Source: Paraburkholderia kirstenboschensis (GTDB taxonomy: Bacteria > Pseudomonadota > Gammaproteobacteria > Burkholderiales > Burkholderiaceae). From it: DNA of 64,000 bases. The stretch is taken from NCBI RefSeq assembly GCF_904848585.1, contig NZ_CAJHCR010000001.1, forward strand, positions 1,302,001 to 1,366,000. Reading direction: 5' to 3'. Positions 37,674 to 50,418 of the stretch are shown in pieces (the stretch's first letter is position 1; each line of letters begins with the position of its first letter). The translations under genes were made by a program, and so were the position numbers. Below the pieces are notes generated by a model. The model searched no databases, had not been told where the DNA came from, and saw only the letters and a list, made by a program, of their open reading frames with translations.

Positions 37674-40600
37674 ATGGCCCACTTCTCGTGTTTCCCCGGC
37701 GCTTCGGCCCTTTCCGATTTCCGTCAAACCCGCCTGCTCGAAACGCTTACGCGCATCGACCCGAACATCACGGGCGTGCGCGGGCAATATCTGCACTTCG
37801 TCAACGCGCAGACCCCGCTTTCCGCTGAAGACAACGCGAAGATCGAGGCGCTGATGCACTATGGCCATCCGCTCGAAGAAACCAGAGAGCGCGGCGCGGC
37901 CGAGACGTTTCTGGTGGTGCCGCGCTTCGGTACGGTGTCGCCGTGGGCCAGCAAGGCAACGGACATCGCGCACCTGTGCGGGCTCACACAGGTGCGCCGG
38001 ATCGAGCGCGGCGTCGAGTACACGGTCACGCTGAAAAGCGGCCTGCTGGGCGGCAAGAAGGCGCTTTCCGACGAAGCGCGCGAGGCCGTCGCCGCCGCGT
38101 TGCACGACCGCATGACCGAGAGCGTCGCGCCGTCGCGCGATCATGCGCTGCATCTGTTCGACGAACTGCCGGCCAAGCCGCTGCAAACCGTCGACGTGTT
38201 GGGCCAAAGCCGACGCGCGCTGGAAGCAGCGAACACGGAACTAGGCCTCGCGCTCGCCGACGACGAGATCGACTACCTCGTCGACGCATTCACGAAACTC
38301 GGCCGCAATCCGACCGACGTCGAACTGATGATGTTCGCGCAGGCCAACAGCGAGCACTGCCGCCACAAGATTTTCAACGCGGAATGGACCATCGACGGGG
38401 AGAAGCAGGACATCTCGCTCTTCAACATGATCCGCAATACCGAGAAGCTCAACCCGCAAGGCACGATCGTCGCGTATTCGGACAACTCGGCGATCATGGC
38501 CGGCGGCATGGCCCAGCGCTGGTTCCCGCGCACGCCGGAGCAGCTTGGTGAGAACGAACTGCCGGAGCACTACCGCCGCAGCGTCGAACTCACGCACACG
38601 TTGATGAAGGTCGAGACGCACAACCACCCGACCGCGATCTCGCCATTCCCCGGCGCCGCGACCGGCGCGGGCGGTGAAATCCGCGACGAAGGCGCGACCG
38701 GTCGCGGCGCGCGTCCGAAGGCCGGTCTCGCGGGCTTCACGGTGTCGAATCTCGAATTGCCCGACGGCGTCGAGGCGTGGGAAAACGCACGCGATGTCGC
38801 CGAGCCGCTCGCGCATCGCAATCCGAACGACAAGCATGAAGCGTATGGCCGCCCGGATCGCATTGCGTCGCCGCTGCAAATCATGATCGACGGACCGCTC
38901 GGCGGCGCAGCGTTCAACAACGAATTTGGCCGGCCGAATCTGGGCGGCTATTTCCGCGCTTACGAGCAGAACGTTGCCGGCGTGGTGCGCGGCTATCACA
39001 AGCCGATCATGATTGCGGGCGGCATCGGCAATATTTCGGATCAGCACACGCACAAACACGACCTGCCGGAAGGGTCGCTGCTGATCCAGATCGGCGGCCC
39101 GGGCATGCGCATCGGCATGGGCGGCGGTGCGGCGAGTTCAATGGCGACCGGCACCAATACCGCCGAACTCGACTTCGACTCCGTCCAGCGCGGCAACCCG
39201 GAAATCGAGCGGCGCGCGCAGGAAGTGATCAACGCGTGCTGGCAACTCGGCGACAAGAACCCGATCCTGAGCATTCACGACGTGGGCGCGGGCGGTCTGT
39301 CGAACGCGTTCCCGGAACTGGTCGACGGCGCGGGCAAGGGCGCGATCTTCGATCTGCGCAAAATCCAGCTCGAAGAAAGCGGCCTGTCGCCGCGCGAGAT
39401 CTGGTCGAACGAAGCGCAGGAGCGCTACGTGCTCGCCATCGCGCCCGCCGATCTGCCCGCTTTCAAGGCCATGTGCGAGCGCGAACGCTGCCCGTTCGCC
39501 GTGATCGGCACGGCAACGGCCGAACGTCAGCTGAAGCTGATCGATCCCGAACTGAAGGACGACAACGCGCATCAACCGGTCGACATGCCGATGGAGGTGC
39601 TGCTCGGCAAGGCGCCGCGCATGCATCGCGACGTCAAGCGCGTCGAGCCGAAGGTCCAGCCGGTGGATGTGACCGGCATCGCGCTGTCGGAAGTCGCCGT
39701 GAGCGTGCTGCGTCATCCTACGGTCGCGAGCAAGTCGTTCCTCATCACGATCGGCGACCGCTCGGTGGGCGGCACGACGGCGCGTGACCAGATGGTCGGC
39801 CCGTGGCAGGTCCCGGTTGCCGACGTCGCGATCACGACCATGGACTACGCGGGCTTTCGCGGCGAGGCGATGACAATGGCCGAGCGCACGCCGCTCGCCG
39901 TCATCAACGCGCCGGCGTCGGGCCGCATGGCAGTCGGCGAGGCGGTCACCAACATCGCGGCGGCGCCGATCGCGTCGCTCGACAAGCTCAAGCTGTCGGC
40001 GAACTGGATGGCCGCGTGTGGCGCACCGGGCGAAGACGCGGCGCTCTACGAGACGGTCAAGGCGATCGGCATGGAACTGTGCCCGGCGCTCGGTATCAGC
40101 ATTCCGGTCGGCAAGGATTCGCTGTCCATGCGCACCAAGTGGGAAGACCGCGGCGTTGCGAAAGAAGTCGTCGCGCCGGTTTCGCTCATCATCTCGGCAT
40201 TTGCGCCGGTCGAAGACGTGCGCCGTCACCTCACGCCGCAACTGCGTCGCGCAAGCGGTGCGGACGGCGTGGGCGACTCCGTGCTGATCGCAATCGACCT
40301 CGGCCGCGGCAAGCATCGTCTGGGCGGCAGTATCCTCGCGCAGGTTACGCAGCAGATCGGCGATACGGTGCCTGACGTGGACGATCCGGAAGACCTGAAA
40401 CGCTTCTTCAACGCAATCCAGTCGCTGAACCAGGACGGCAAGCTGCTCGCCTACCACGACCGCTCCGACGGCGGCCTGTGGGCGACCGTATGTGAAATGG
40501 CGTTCGCGGGTCACGTCGGCGTGTCGCTGAATGTGGACATGCTCGTGCTCGATCCGCATCACGAATCGGATTACGGCGACGCAAAAGACTGGGCGAAGCA

Positions 40601-41768
40601 GACGAGCGGTCGCCGCGAAGACCGCACGATCCGCGCGCTCTTTACCGAAGAACTCGGCGCCGTGATCCAGGTGCGCGCGGCCGACCGCGACGCGGTGTTG
40701 GCCGCGTTGCGCGAGCACGGTCTGTCGGCGTGCTCGCATGTGATCGGCAAGATCAACGACCGCGACACCATCGAAATTTATCGCGACGCGAAGAAGGTCT
40801 ACGAAGCGCCGCGTGTTGAACTGCATCGCACGTGGAGCGAGGTGAGCTGGCGCATTTCGCGACTACGCGACAATCCGGCTTGCGCCGACGCGGAATACGA
40901 CGCGCTGCTCGACGCCGCTGATCCGGGCATCACCCCGGTGCTGACCTTCGACCCTGCGGAGGACGTGGCCGCGCCGTACGTCGGCAAGAGCGCGCGTCCG
41001 CGCGTGGCAATTCTGCGCGAGCAGGGCGTGAACTCACACCTTGAAACGGCGTATGCGTTCGACCGCGCCGGTTTCGACGCGCACGACGTGCACATGAGCG
41101 ACCTGCTTGCGGGCCGCGCCGACCTGGCGGACTTCGCGGGTGCGGTGGCGTGCGGCGGATTTTCGTACGGCGATACGCTCGGCGCCGGCGAAGGCTGGGC
41201 GAAGGCGATTCGCTTCAACTCGCAACTGGCCGATATGTTCGCGGCGTTTTTCGGCCGCGCGGACACGTTCGCGCTCGGCATCTGCAACGGCTGCCAGATG
41301 ATGAGCAGCCTCGCGTCGATGATCCCCGGCGCCGAAGCATGGCCTAAGTTCACGCGTAACAAGTCGGAAAAGTTCGAGGCGCGCTTTTCGCTCGTGCAAG
41401 TCGAGGCGTCGCCGTCGATCTTCTTCGCCGGCATGGAAGGTTCGCGCATTCCGGTCGCGGTTGCGCACGGCGAGGGTTATGCGGACTTCTCGCAGCAAGG
41501 CGATGCGTCGAAGGTCGCGGTGGCGATGCGTTACGTCGATCACCGTGGTCAGGCGACGGAGCAGTATCCGTTCAATCCGAACGGTTCTCCGGACGGCATC
41601 ACGTCCGTCACCACGCCCGATGGCCGCTTCACCGTCGTGATGCCGCACACGGAGCGCGTGCATCGCGCGGTGCAAATGAGCTGGCATCCGGAAGGCTGGG
41701 GCGAGGGCGCCACGGACGCAAGCCCGTGGATGCGCGTGTTCCAGAACGCTCGCCGCTGGCTCGGGTGA
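37674..41768 (+). CDS. purL: Phosphoribosylformylglycinamidine synthase (large single-chain form)
   Basis: Fourth step of purine synthesis: FGAR to FGAM using ATP and glutamine. 1364 residues, the large proteobacterial form. N-terminal domain, then the FGAM-synthase core ([37 protein letters not shown]) with its ATP-binding half, and a C-terminal class I glutaminase with the nucleophile Cys in [11 protein letters not shown] and the His/Glu pair in [12 protein letters not shown] 37674 ([18 protein letters not shown]) is the conserved start; the open frame runs about 360 nt further upstream through the promoter. Confidence 0.97.
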   Translation: MAHFSCFPGASALSDFRQTRLLETLTRIDPNITGVRGQYLHFVNAQTPLSAEDNAKIEALMHYGHPLEETRERGAAETFLVVPRFGTVSPWASKATDIAHLCGLTQVRRIERGVEYTVTLKSGLLGGKKALSDEAREAVAAALHDRMTESVAPSRDHALHLFDELPAKPLQTVDVLGQSRRALEAANTELGLALADDEIDYLVDAFTKLGRNPTDVELMMFAQANSEHCRHKIFNAEWTIDGEKQDISLFNMIRNTEKLNPQGTIVAYSDNSAIMAGGMAQRWFPRTPEQLGENELPEHYRRSVELTHTLMKVETHNHPTAISPFPGAATGAGGEIRDEGATGRGARPKAGLAGFTVSNLELPDGVEAWENARDVAEPLAHRNPNDKHEAYGRPDRIASPLQIMIDGPLGGAAFNNEFGRPNLGGYFRAYEQNVAGVVRGYHKPIMIAGGIGNISDQHTHKHDLPEGSLLIQIGGPGMRIGMGGGAASSMATGTNTAELDFDSVQRGNPEIERRAQEVINACWQLGDKNPILSIHDVGAGGLSNAFPELVDGAGKGAIFDLRKIQLEESGLSPREIWSNEAQERYVLAIAPADLPAFKAMCERERCPFAVIGTATAERQLKLIDPELKDDNAHQPVDMPMEVLLGKAPRMHRDVKRVEPKVQPVDVTGIALSEVAVSVLRHPTVASKSFLITIGDRSVGGTTARDQMVGPWQVPVADVAITTMDYAGFRGEAMTMAERTPLAVINAPASGRMAVGEAVTNIAAAPIASLDKLKLSANWMAACGAPGEDAALYETVKAIGMELCPALGISIPVGKDSLSMRTKWEDRGVAKEVVAPVSLIISAFAPVEDVRRHLTPQLRRASGADGVGDSVLIAIDLGRGKHRLGGSILAQVTQQIGDTVPDVDDPEDLKRFFNAIQSLNQDGKLLAYHDRSDGGLWATVCEMAFAGHVGVSLNVDMLVLDPHHESDYGDAKDWAKQTSGRREDRTIRALFTEELGAVIQVRAADRDAVLAALREHGLSACSHVIGKINDRDTIEIYRDAKKVYEAPRVELHRTWSEVSWRISRLRDNPACADAEYDALLDAADPGITPVLTFDPAEDVAAPYVGKSARPRVAILREQGVNSHLETAYAFDRAGFDAHDVHMSDLLAGRADLADFAGAVACGGFSYGDTLGAGEGWAKAIRFNSQLADMFAAFFGRADTFALGICNGCQMMSSLASMIPGAEAWPKFTRNKSEKFEARFSLVQVEASPSIFFAGMEGSRIPVAVAHGEGYADFSQQGDASKVAVAMRYVDHRGQATEQYPFNPNGSPDGITSVTTPDGRFTVVMPHTERVHRAVQMSWHPEGWGEGATDASPWMRVFQNARRWLG

Positions 41769-41877
41769 TGGGGTAGAGCGGGATCGGCCTCGCGGGACCG
41801 CAACTTCCTTGCGTACCCCGCGTCGCCAGCGCGCGCGCCCTTGACGGACACGAAATGCGGCGTTGAGCGCGACATTA

Positions 41878-41916
41878 AAAAAGCCCCGTTCAGTCATCAA
41901 CTGAACGGGGCTTTTT
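41878..41916. terminator. Bidirectional terminator between purL and the parvulin gene
   Basis: A perfect 17-bp stem (41878-41894 with 41900-41916), 5-nt loop, beginning AAAAAGCCCC and ending GGGGCTTTTT. It suits both converging genes. Confidence 0.92.
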
Positions 41917-41947
41917 GCGAACAATATCGAAGTTTGCGGATCGCCGC

Positions 41948-42727
41948 TTACTGAATCTTCGCGTTCTTGCGCAGACCTTCTTCGAATGCCTGCAGTTTTT
42001 CCTGCTGGATCTGCTGCACGATCTGCGGGCGCACCTGCTCGAGCGGCGGCGGCGTAATGCTGCGCACGTCGTCGACGCGAATGATGTGCCAGCCGAACTG
42101 CGTATGCACCGGCGTGTCCGACATCTGGCCTTTCTGCAGATGCGTGGCCGCGTCCGCAAATTCAGGCACGTAAGCCTTCGGGTCCGACCAGTCCAGGTCG
42201 CCGCCGTTCTTGCCCGATCCCGGGTCCTTTGAGAATTGCTTGGCGAGATCCTCGAAGCTCGCGCCGCCCTTGATCTTCGCGATGAGGTCCTTCGCCTGCT
42301 GCTCGTTCTCCACGAGGATGTGATGCAGGTGATATTCCTTGCCGCCTGCGTCCTTGATCAGCGCGTTGTAGCGAGCGGTGACTTCCGCGTCGCTCGGCGT
42401 GTTTTTCTTCACGAAGTCTTCGATCAGTGCGCGCAGCACGACGGTTTGCTGAGCGACAGCAATTTGCGCCTTGATGTCCGGACGATTCGGCAGGCCGCGG
42501 CGCAGCGCTTCCTGCATCAGGATTTCGCGGTTGACGAGTTCTTCACGCACGGCCATTTGAAGTTGCGGCGTGTTTTGCTGGCCTTGATGAACCAGTTGGT
42601 CGATCAGCGCGTCGGCGCGTGCTTTCGGAATCGGCGTGCCGTTCACGACGGCTATGTTCTGTGCGAATGCAGGTGCGGCCGCAAACGCAGCCAGCAATAC
42701 CCAAAGACGGGTTTTCTTCAAGGTCAT
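41948..42727 (-). CDS. Secreted parvulin-type peptidyl-prolyl isomerase
   Basis: 259 residues. Signal peptide MTLKKTRLWVLLAAFAAAPAFA with cleavage before QNIAVVNGTPIP. A SurA-like N-domain is followed by the rotamase domain at about 130-225 (YHLHHILVENEQQAKDLI, GGDLDWSDPKAYVPEF, TQFGWHIIRVDDV). Probably assists folding of exported proteins. ATG 42727 has AGGAAACTT upstream. It lies 10 nt downstream of bolA on the same strand, so it is likely the last gene of a yciB-bolA-parvulin operon. Confidence 0.93.
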   Translation of the reverse strand: MTLKKTRLWVLLAAFAAAPAFAQNIAVVNGTPIPKARADALIDQLVHQGQQNTPQLQMAVREELVNREILMQEALRRGLPNRPDIKAQIAVAQQTVVLRALIEDFVKKNTPSDAEVTARYNALIKDAGGKEYHLHHILVENEQQAKDLIAKIKGGASFEDLAKQFSKDPGSGKNGGDLDWSDPKAYVPEFADAATHLQKGQMSDTPVHTQFGWHIIRVDDVRSITPPPLEQVRPQIVQQIQQEKLQAFEEGLRKNAKIQ

Positions 42728-42737
42728 CGGAAGTTTC

Positions 42738-43049
42738 CTAGCGGGGCAACAAAGCGAATTCTTCGGGCGTGTAAGCCGTGATTGCAAGGGCATGAATGCC
42801 GCGCTGCATGCCATCGGCCAGCGCATCATACACCATGCGATGCCGCGCCACGCGGGGCTTGCCGGCGAATGCGGCAGCCACGATCGTGACACTGAAATGA
42901 CCGCCGGCGGCAGCGCCGGCGTGGCCGGCGTGCCGAGCGCTGTCGTCGGTGATCTGGATCGACGCGACGGGCGCGAGCGCGGCGGTGAGGCGCGCTTCGA
43001 TCAGCGCGGCACGCTCCGCGGTGGTGGCGTGCATGAACGTATCGCTCAT
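42738..43049 (-). CDS. bolA: BolA-family protein
   Basis: 103 residues. Members bind monothiol glutaredoxins and [2Fe-2S] clusters and affect envelope and stress functions. Family core GGHFSVTIVAAAFAGKPRVARHRMVYDAL includes the conserved His and the K/R-x-x-R-H-R-x-V-Y segment that meets the glutaredoxin; a Gly/Ala/His stretch (ARHAGHAGAAAGGH) precedes it. Starts 1 nt after the yciB stop, with AAGGAGGAA inside the end of yciB, so the two are tightly coupled. No glutaredoxin gene is nearby. Confidence 0.9.
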   Translation of the reverse strand: MSDTFMHATTAERAALIEARLTAALAPVASIQITDDSARHAGHAGAAAGGHFSVTIVAAAFAGKPRVARHRMVYDALADGMQRGIHALAITAYTPEEFALLPR

Positions 43050-43050
43050 G

Positions 43051-43581
43051 TCATTCCTCCTTCATGTACTTGGACAGCCACAAGCTCTGTCCGACGATAA
43101 ACACCACCAGACAGCCTGTCGCGCCGAACAGTTTGAAATTGACCCACTGGTCGGTCGTGTAGTTGTACGCGACGAACAGATTGAGCAGTCCGAGCAGCAC
43201 GAAAAAGATCGCCCAGATCACGCTCAGCTTGCCCCAGATCGCATGCGGCAGCGTGATCTGTTTGCCCATCATCGCTTCGATCAGGTTCTTGTTGAACGCG
43301 AGTTGCGACACGATCAGCACGACAGAAAACGCCCAGTACAGCACAGTCGGCTTCCACTTGATGAAGGTGTCGTTGTGCAGAACGAGTGTCGCGCCGCCGA
43401 ATACGGTAACGACGCCGAGACTCACCCACAGCATCGGGTCGACTTTACGGTGGCGGAAGGCCACCCACGCGATCTGCACCAGCGTGGCGACGATCGCCAC
43501 TGCGGTCGCCGTGAAGATGCCCCACACCTTGAAGGCGACGAAGAACAGAATGATCGGGAACAGATCGAACAGGAATTTCAT
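43051..43581 (-). CDS. yciB: Intracellular septation protein A (YciB)
   Basis: 176 residues, inner-membrane protein with about five hydrophobic segments ([89 protein letters not shown]). The motif [17 protein letters not shown] is characteristic of YciB/IspZ. Linked in other bacteria to cell division and envelope integrity. First gene of the yciB-bolA-parvulin set. The start codon overlaps the end of an upstream minus-strand open frame that I do not consider a gene. Confidence 0.93.
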   Translation of the reverse strand: MKFLFDLFPIILFFVAFKVWGIFTATAVAIVATLVQIAWVAFRHRKVDPMLWVSLGVVTVFGGATLVLHNDTFIKWKPTVLYWAFSVVLIVSQLAFNKNLIEAMMGKQITLPHAIWGKLSVIWAIFFVLLGLLNLFVAYNYTTDQWVNFKLFGATGCLVVFIVGQSLWLSKYMKEE

Positions 43582-43965
43582 TTATCTGACGGGAAGTCGG
43601 AGAGTGGGTCGGAGGGGCAAGTGCGCGGCGTCGAGCACGAGGCGCCCCGCGGCACGCAGCGCAGAACCGGACGCGGCGTCGGGCGAGGCGAACCGGTTGC
43701 CGTCGCAGCCCACGTGAACCGTGCGGCCTGCATGACGCGATGAGCCGCGCCGGACGACCAGTTCACCCTCTGATGCCGCAGATTACTGCCAGTTGCGTCT
43801 ACCTGCGGTTCGGGTCGCCTGCGCCGCACATGTCTGCCTGTGCCCGCGCCTGACTGCTAAAGGCTGCTTCGGCGCGGTGCCGCGCCGGCAGACGCGAGAC
43901 TGCTCGCCGACGCCGACCGCAATTCGCCAGTTGAGGCACAGAGCGCGCAGACTCCCGGCACTGCG
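43582..43965. other. Intergenic region between msrB and yciB, no gene accepted
   Basis: 384 bp. A GTG-started minus-strand frame at 43578-43829 ends with ATGA overlapping the yciB start, but its product is Arg/Pro-rich, with no domain or ribosome binding site. No terminator with a T tract is seen after msrB, so read-through from msrB into yciB is possible. Confidence 0.45.
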
Positions 43966-44388
43966 TTACTTGGGGTCGAATTGTAACGCAGCCGAATTGA
44001 TGCAGTAGCGCAGACCTGTCGGCGCCGGTCCGTCTTCGAAAACGTGGCCGAGATGCGCGCCGCAATTCTTGCATTGCACCTCGATACGCAGCATGCCGTG
44101 CGAGCGGTCGGTTTTCTCGGCGATCACTTCGCCGTCGATCGGTTTGAAGTAGCTCGGCCAGCCGCAGCCTGCGTCGAACTTGGTATCCGATTCGAACAGC
44201 GGTGTGCCGCAACAGACGCAATCATAGATGCCGCGCTCCCAGTGATCGTGATAACGACCCGTGAACGGGCGCTCGGTGGCAGCATGGCGCGTCACCTGAT
44301 ATTCGATGTCGGAAAGCTGCTCGCGCCACTCGGCGTCGTCTTTCTGCACCGCCGGGGTGTCGTGCTTGAGGTCGTCGGGATTGTTCAT
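43966..44388 (-). CDS. msrB: Peptide-methionine (R)-S-oxide reductase MsrB
   Basis: Reduces the R form of methionine sulfoxide in proteins. 140 residues. Zinc site from two CXXC pairs, Cys57/Cys60 (CVCC) and Cys106/Cys109 (CKNC); catalytic Cys129 in [11 protein letters not shown] and a likely resolving Cys75 in AGCGWPSY. No signal peptide, so cytoplasmic. ATG 44388 is preceded by AGGAAC. It is 50 nt downstream of selO on the same strand, which fits the redox-related role of SelO. Confidence 0.96.
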   Translation of the reverse strand: MNNPDDLKHDTPAVQKDDAEWREQLSDIEYQVTRHAATERPFTGRYHDHWERGIYDCVCCGTPLFESDTKFDAGCGWPSYFKPIDGEVIAEKTDRSHGMLRIEVQCKNCGAHLGHVFEDGPAPTGLRYCINSAALQFDPK

Positions 44389-44438
44389 GGTCGGTTCCTG
44401 TCTCGGGCTTGTAGTGAGAGCGGCTTGCAACTTGCGTG

Positions 44439-45995
44439 TCATGACGAGCAGCTGACTTCCAGCGAACTCGCCCAGTCGGGCGGCAACCCGGCATACGCTT
44501 CGTGCTCGGGCTGCTCGTCGAACGGACGACGCAGCACGGCGGCGAGACGCTCCAGTTCGGAAAAATCCTTCTCTTTCGCGCGGCGGATCGCCGTTTCCGC
44601 CAGATGATTGCGAAGAATGAATTTGGGGTTCACACGGTTCATTGCAATGGCGCGCGCGGCGTCGTCGCGTGTTTCATGGGACAAGCGCGCGCGATACTCG
44701 TTCGCCCAGGCATCGAACGCAGCGCGGTCGAGGAACAGATCGCGCACCGGCGCATCGCCGCTCGCGTCGTGTTTCGACATACGGGCGAGGTTGCGAAAAG
44801 TCAGCGTGAAATCCGCCCGGTTCGCGTGCATCACGTCGAACAGGCGGTTGACCAACTGCGCGTCGCCGTCGTGCCCGGTCTCGAGACCGAGCTTCGCCGC
44901 CATGCGCCGCTCGAGCGCCGGGCCGAAGCGGTCCTTGAAACCGCCGAGCACGCGTTGTGCGTCTTCGATCGCTTTGTCGTTGCGCGCGCTTTCCTCGTAG
45001 CGTTCGCCAAGTAGCGGCAGCAGTCCTTGCGCGAGGCAAAAGAGATTCCAGTACGCGATCTGCGGTTGCATCCGGTACGCATAACGACCCTGCGAGTCGG
45101 AGTGATTGCAGATGTAGCCTGCGTCGAAGCCGTCCATGAAGCCGAACGGACCATAGTCGATGGTCAGGCCGAGGATCGACATGTTGTCCGTGTTCATCAC
45201 GCCGTGGCAGAAGCCGACTGCCTGCCATTCGACCATCAGATCCGCGGTGGACAACACCGCCTCGTTCAGCAACGCGAGATACGGATCGTCGGCCTCGCGG
45301 CAATGCGGATAGAAGCGCTCGATCACGTGATCGGCGAGCGCGCGCAGCGCGTCGGTGCGATCGTTCGAATAGAAGTGCTCGAAGTGGCCGAAGCGCACGA
45401 AGCTCGGCGCGACGCGCGTAACGACGGCAGCCGTTTCGATCTCCTCGCGCCGCACCGGCTGGTCTGAGCCGATCACGCACAACGCGCGCGTGGTCGGAAT
45501 GCCAAGGTGATGCATGGCCTCTGAACAGAGGAACTCGCGAATCGACGAGCGCAGCACCGCGCGGCCGTCGCCCATGCGCGAATAGGGCGTGCGCCCGGCG
45601 CCTTTCAACTGCAGCTCGAAACGCTGACCGCCATGTTCCACTTCGCCGAGTCCGAGCGCGCGGCCGTCGCCGAGCTGGCCCGCCCACACGCCGAACTGAT
45701 GCCCCGAATACACCGACGCATAGGGGAGCGCCTCTGCCGGCCATTCGCGGGTGCCGTTGCCCGAAAACAGCTCGGCGAACGCCGGATCTTTTTCGAGGCC
45801 CGGCTCTAACCCGAGCAGCGCGGCGGTCTCGGCCGAAAAACCGACGAGGTACGGCGCGCTCAGCGGCGTGGCCGGCAGACGCGTGAGAAACGTGCTGCCG
45901 AGCCGCGCAAACGCGCTTTCGGTGGGGGTGGTAAGAGCTTCGGAAAGTGCCGCCAAAGGCCCTGACAGGCTTGCAATGCTTGGGGAAAACGACAT
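44439..45995 (-). CDS. selO: Protein adenylyltransferase SelO
   Basis: Pseudokinase-fold enzyme that transfers AMP to Ser, Thr or Tyr of proteins; in E. coli linked to redox homeostasis and glutathionylation. 518 residues. [40 protein letters not shown] and the metal-site region [20 protein letters not shown] are diagnostic. It ends in EVSCSS with Cys516, the position of selenocysteine in animal SelO. ATG 45995 ([11 protein letters not shown]) is preceded by GAGG; the frame is open a little further upstream. Forms an operon with msrB; divergent from the acyl-CoA ligase gene. Confidence 0.96.
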   Translation of the reverse strand: MSFSPSIASLSGPLAALSEALTTPTESAFARLGSTFLTRLPATPLSAPYLVGFSAETAALLGLEPGLEKDPAFAELFSGNGTREWPAEALPYASVYSGHQFGVWAGQLGDGRALGLGEVEHGGQRFELQLKGAGRTPYSRMGDGRAVLRSSIREFLCSEAMHHLGIPTTRALCVIGSDQPVRREEIETAAVVTRVAPSFVRFGHFEHFYSNDRTDALRALADHVIERFYPHCREADDPYLALLNEAVLSTADLMVEWQAVGFCHGVMNTDNMSILGLTIDYGPFGFMDGFDAGYICNHSDSQGRYAYRMQPQIAYWNLFCLAQGLLPLLGERYEESARNDKAIEDAQRVLGGFKDRFGPALERRMAAKLGLETGHDGDAQLVNRLFDVMHANRADFTLTFRNLARMSKHDASGDAPVRDLFLDRAAFDAWANEYRARLSHETRDDAARAIAMNRVNPKFILRNHLAETAIRRAKEKDFSELERLAAVLRRPFDEQPEHEAYAGLPPDWASSLEVSCSS

Positions 45996-46338
45996 GTTGA
46001 GCGCCTCACTATTAACCGATATTGTAAGTCCGCACCCGCGGCGCTGCTGGTGGGCCGGCATTCGGCCCGTGCGTGAACCGTGCGTGAACCGTGCGTGAAC
46101 CGTGCGTGAACCGTGCGTGAACCGTGCGTGAACCCTGCGTGAACCGTGCGTGAACCGTGTGTGGTCCGCCTGTGGCCCGAGTGCGGCCCGAGTGTGGGCC
46201 GATACAGACGTTCCAGTGTTGGCGGATGCATGACCCGCTTGTCGATTGCTTCAGCAATTTCACTGCCGCGCCGGTTTCTCTCTAACGGCGCTCCCTTGTC
46301 CGCACCCTGAAAAGAAAAAGGCCAGGAGACGACCCTTT
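45996..46338. other. Divergent region between selO and the acyl-CoA ligase gene
   Basis: 343 bp without a gene. It contains the 11-bp tandem repeat (46068-46199) and a palindrome ATTGCT-TC-AGCAAT at 46245-46258, the latter a possible regulator site for either gene. No convincing -35/-10 pair was found. Confidence 0.5.
46068..46199. repeat. 11-bp tandem repeat (CGTGCGTGAAC)
   Basis: Eight good units in a row from 46068 to 46155, seven of them identical and one with a single change (46134-46144), followed by four decaying units to 46199 (for example CGAGTGCGGCC). The period is close to one turn of DNA. The array sits between the divergent selO and acyl-CoA ligase starts. Confidence 0.93.
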
Positions 46339-48024
<1,686 letters not shown>

Positions 48025-48031
48025 CGATAAA

Positions 48032-48060
48032 TTGAACGAGCGTGCTTTTTTGTGTATTCT
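48032..48060 (+). promoter_or_regulatory. Sigma-70 promoter of the FadB-like gene
   Basis: TTGAAC (48032-48037), 17-nt spacer, TATTCT (48055-48060). It leaves a leader of about 140 nt with a GC-rich hairpin, and implies that the gene at 48209 can be transcribed independently of the ligase. Confidence 0.6.
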
Positions 48061-48208
48061 GCCTGCTGACACCGGAACGGCCGACCTGAACTCGAGACGA
48101 AGGTTGGAGCACTTAAGCCAGACATAAGTCGGCTGGTGGAACCGGACGGGCGGCGCGCGCTGCGCCGCCTCATCTCAAGAATGCGATGCGTCGCACGGAG
48201 GCAGGCAG

Positions 48209-50293
48209 ATGGCAGTGGACTACACAACCCATGACGGCGTGGCCGTCATCACGCTGAACAATCCTCCCGTCAACGGCCTCGGCCTGTCGACCCGGGCGGG
48301 AATCGTCGAGGGCATCGAGCGTGCGCAGAACGATCCGGCCATCAAGGCCATCGTGCTGACCGGCGCGGGCAAAGCCTTCTCGGGCGGCGCCGACATCACC
48401 GAATTCAATACGCCGAAAGCCACCCAGGAGCCGACTCTCGCCACCGTCATCAAGACCGTGGAAAGCAGCGCGAAGCCGGTGGTCGCAGCGATTCACAGCG
48501 TGGCGATGGGCGGCGGGCTCGAACTCGCGCTAGGCGCGCACTACCGGATCGCAGCGCCCGGCGCGCAGATCGCGTTGCCCGAAGTGAAGCTCGGCATTCT
48601 GCCGGGCGCGGGGGGCACTCAGCGTCTGCCACGTGCAATCGGCCTCGAAGCCGCGCTCAACATGATTGTTTCCGGCGCGCCGGTTATGTCGCAGCAGCTG
48701 GCCCGTTCCGGCCTCTTCGACGAACTCGCAGAAGGCGATCTCGCCGAAGCGGCGCTCGCGTTCGCGCGCAAGGTCGGCGCAAAAGAAGGCCCGCATCCCA
48801 AAGTGCGCGAGCGCAAGATCGAGCATCCGAATGCCGAAGGCTTTATCCAGTTCGCTCGCAATAGCGTCGCAACCCTCGCGAAGAATTTCCCCGCGCCGCT
48901 CAAATGCATCGACGCAGTCGAGGCGGGCGTGAAGAACGGCTTCGACAAGGGCCTCGCGGTCGAGCGCGAATGTTTCGTCGCGCTCGTGCAAACGCCCGAG
49001 AGCCGTGCGCTGCGTCACGCGTTCTTCGGCGAACGCGCGGCGAGCAAGATTCCCGACGTGCCTGCCGATACGCCAGTGCGCGAGATCCGCCAGGTCGCGG
49101 TGATCGGCGCGGGCACGATGGGCGGCGGCATCGCGATGAACTTCATCAATGCGGGCATTCCCGTCACGCTGCTTGAGACGAAACAGGAGGCGCTTGACCG
49201 CGGCCTCGCCACGATCCGCAAGAACTACGAAGCAAGTGTGAAGAAGGGCAAGCTCAAGCCCGAAGCGCTCGAAGAGCGCATGGCGCTGATTACGCCCACG
49301 CTTTCCTATGACGACCTGAAGAACGCGGATCTGATCGTCGAAGCGGTGTTCGAGGAACTCGGCGTCAAGGAGCAGGTGTTCAAACGTCTCGACGAAGTTG
49401 CGAAGTCCGGCGCGATCCTCGCATCGAACACGTCGACGCTCGATGTGGACAAGATCGCCGCTTTCACCAGGCGGCCGCAAGACGTGGTCGGCATGCACTT
49501 CTTCAGCCCGGCCAACGTAATGAAGCTGCTTGAAGTAGTGCGCGGCAAGGAAACCGCGAAAGACGTGCTCGCCACCGTCATGAAGCTCGCGAAGAAGATC
49601 AAAAAGACGGCGGTGGTGTCGGGCGTGTGCGACGGTTTTATCGGCAACCGGATGATCGAGCAGTACATCCGCCAGGCGCTTTTCATGCTGGAAGAGGGCG
49701 CGCTGCCCGCGCAAGTCGATCGGGCCATTGAAAAATTCGGCTTCGCGATGGGCCCGTTCCGCATGAGCGATCTGGCCGGCAACGACATCGGCTGGGCGAT
49801 CCGCAAGCGCCGCTATCAGGAACATCCGGAGATGCATTATTCGAAGATCGCCGACCGTTTGTGCGAGACGGGGCGCTTCGGCCAGAAAACCGGCGGCGGC
49901 TGGTACGACTACAAGGCGGGCGACCGCACCGCGTATCCGTCGAAACTGGTCGACGAAATGATCGTCGCTCACTCGAAGGAAACGAATACGCAGCGCCGCA
50001 AGATCGGCGACGACGAGATCGTCGAGCGTCTGGTATTCGCACTCGTCAATGAAGGCGCGAAGATTCTTGAAGAAGGCATTGCGTCGAAGGCGTCGGACAT
50101 CGACATGGTGTATCTGACCGGCTATGGCTTTCCGCTCTATCGCGGCGGCCCGATGCTGTACGCGGACACGGTCGGCCTCTACAACGTCGAGCGCGCGATT
50201 CGCCGCTACGCATCGCAACCGAATGGCGACGCGTGGCAGCTTGCGCCGCGCATCGCCGAACTCGCGGCCCAAGGCCGGGGCTTTAACGGCTGA
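48209..50293 (+). CDS. Bifunctional enoyl-CoA hydratase / 3-hydroxyacyl-CoA dehydrogenase
   Basis: Carries out the two middle steps of beta-oxidation. 694 residues. The N-terminal crotonase domain (to about 190) has both catalytic glutamates, Glu105 ([12 protein letters not shown]) and Glu125 (ALPEVKLG). The NAD-binding [12 protein letters not shown] begins at about 298, and the dehydrogenase part includes SNTSTLDV and [15 protein letters not shown]. Order and size match FadB/FadJ-like and peroxisomal multifunctional enzymes. GGAGGCAGGCAG lies before the ATG. A thiolase gene follows on the same strand. Confidence 0.94.
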   Translation: MAVDYTTHDGVAVITLNNPPVNGLGLSTRAGIVEGIERAQNDPAIKAIVLTGAGKAFSGGADITEFNTPKATQEPTLATVIKTVESSAKPVVAAIHSVAMGGGLELALGAHYRIAAPGAQIALPEVKLGILPGAGGTQRLPRAIGLEAALNMIVSGAPVMSQQLARSGLFDELAEGDLAEAALAFARKVGAKEGPHPKVRERKIEHPNAEGFIQFARNSVATLAKNFPAPLKCIDAVEAGVKNGFDKGLAVERECFVALVQTPESRALRHAFFGERAASKIPDVPADTPVREIRQVAVIGAGTMGGGIAMNFINAGIPVTLLETKQEALDRGLATIRKNYEASVKKGKLKPEALEERMALITPTLSYDDLKNADLIVEAVFEELGVKEQVFKRLDEVAKSGAILASNTSTLDVDKIAAFTRRPQDVVGMHFFSPANVMKLLEVVRGKETAKDVLATVMKLAKKIKKTAVVSGVCDGFIGNRMIEQYIRQALFMLEEGALPAQVDRAIEKFGFAMGPFRMSDLAGNDIGWAIRKRRYQEHPEMHYSKIADRLCETGRFGQKTGGGWYDYKAGDRTAYPSKLVDEMIVAHSKETNTQRRKIGDDEIVERLVFALVNEGAKILEEGIASKASDIDMVYLTGYGFPLYRGGPMLYADTVGLYNVERAIRRYASQPNGDAWQLAPRIAELAAQGRGFNG

Positions 50294-50418
50294 CGTGGCG
50301 CGCAGCACACGCCGCTCATATCGAACGACAGAGGTGGCGCGCGTCATTGCCGCGCGGCGGCGAGATCGCCCGCACCGACCCATGCGCCACCATCGCCATC
50401 TACACGCAGGAGACTCGC

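Noticed and set aside
43578..43829. 83-codon minus-strand frame whose stop overlaps the yciB start (ATGA)
   Set aside because: The overlap suggests coupling, but it starts at GTG without a ribosome binding site, is Arg/Pro-rich and has no domain. It would need conservation evidence to be accepted.
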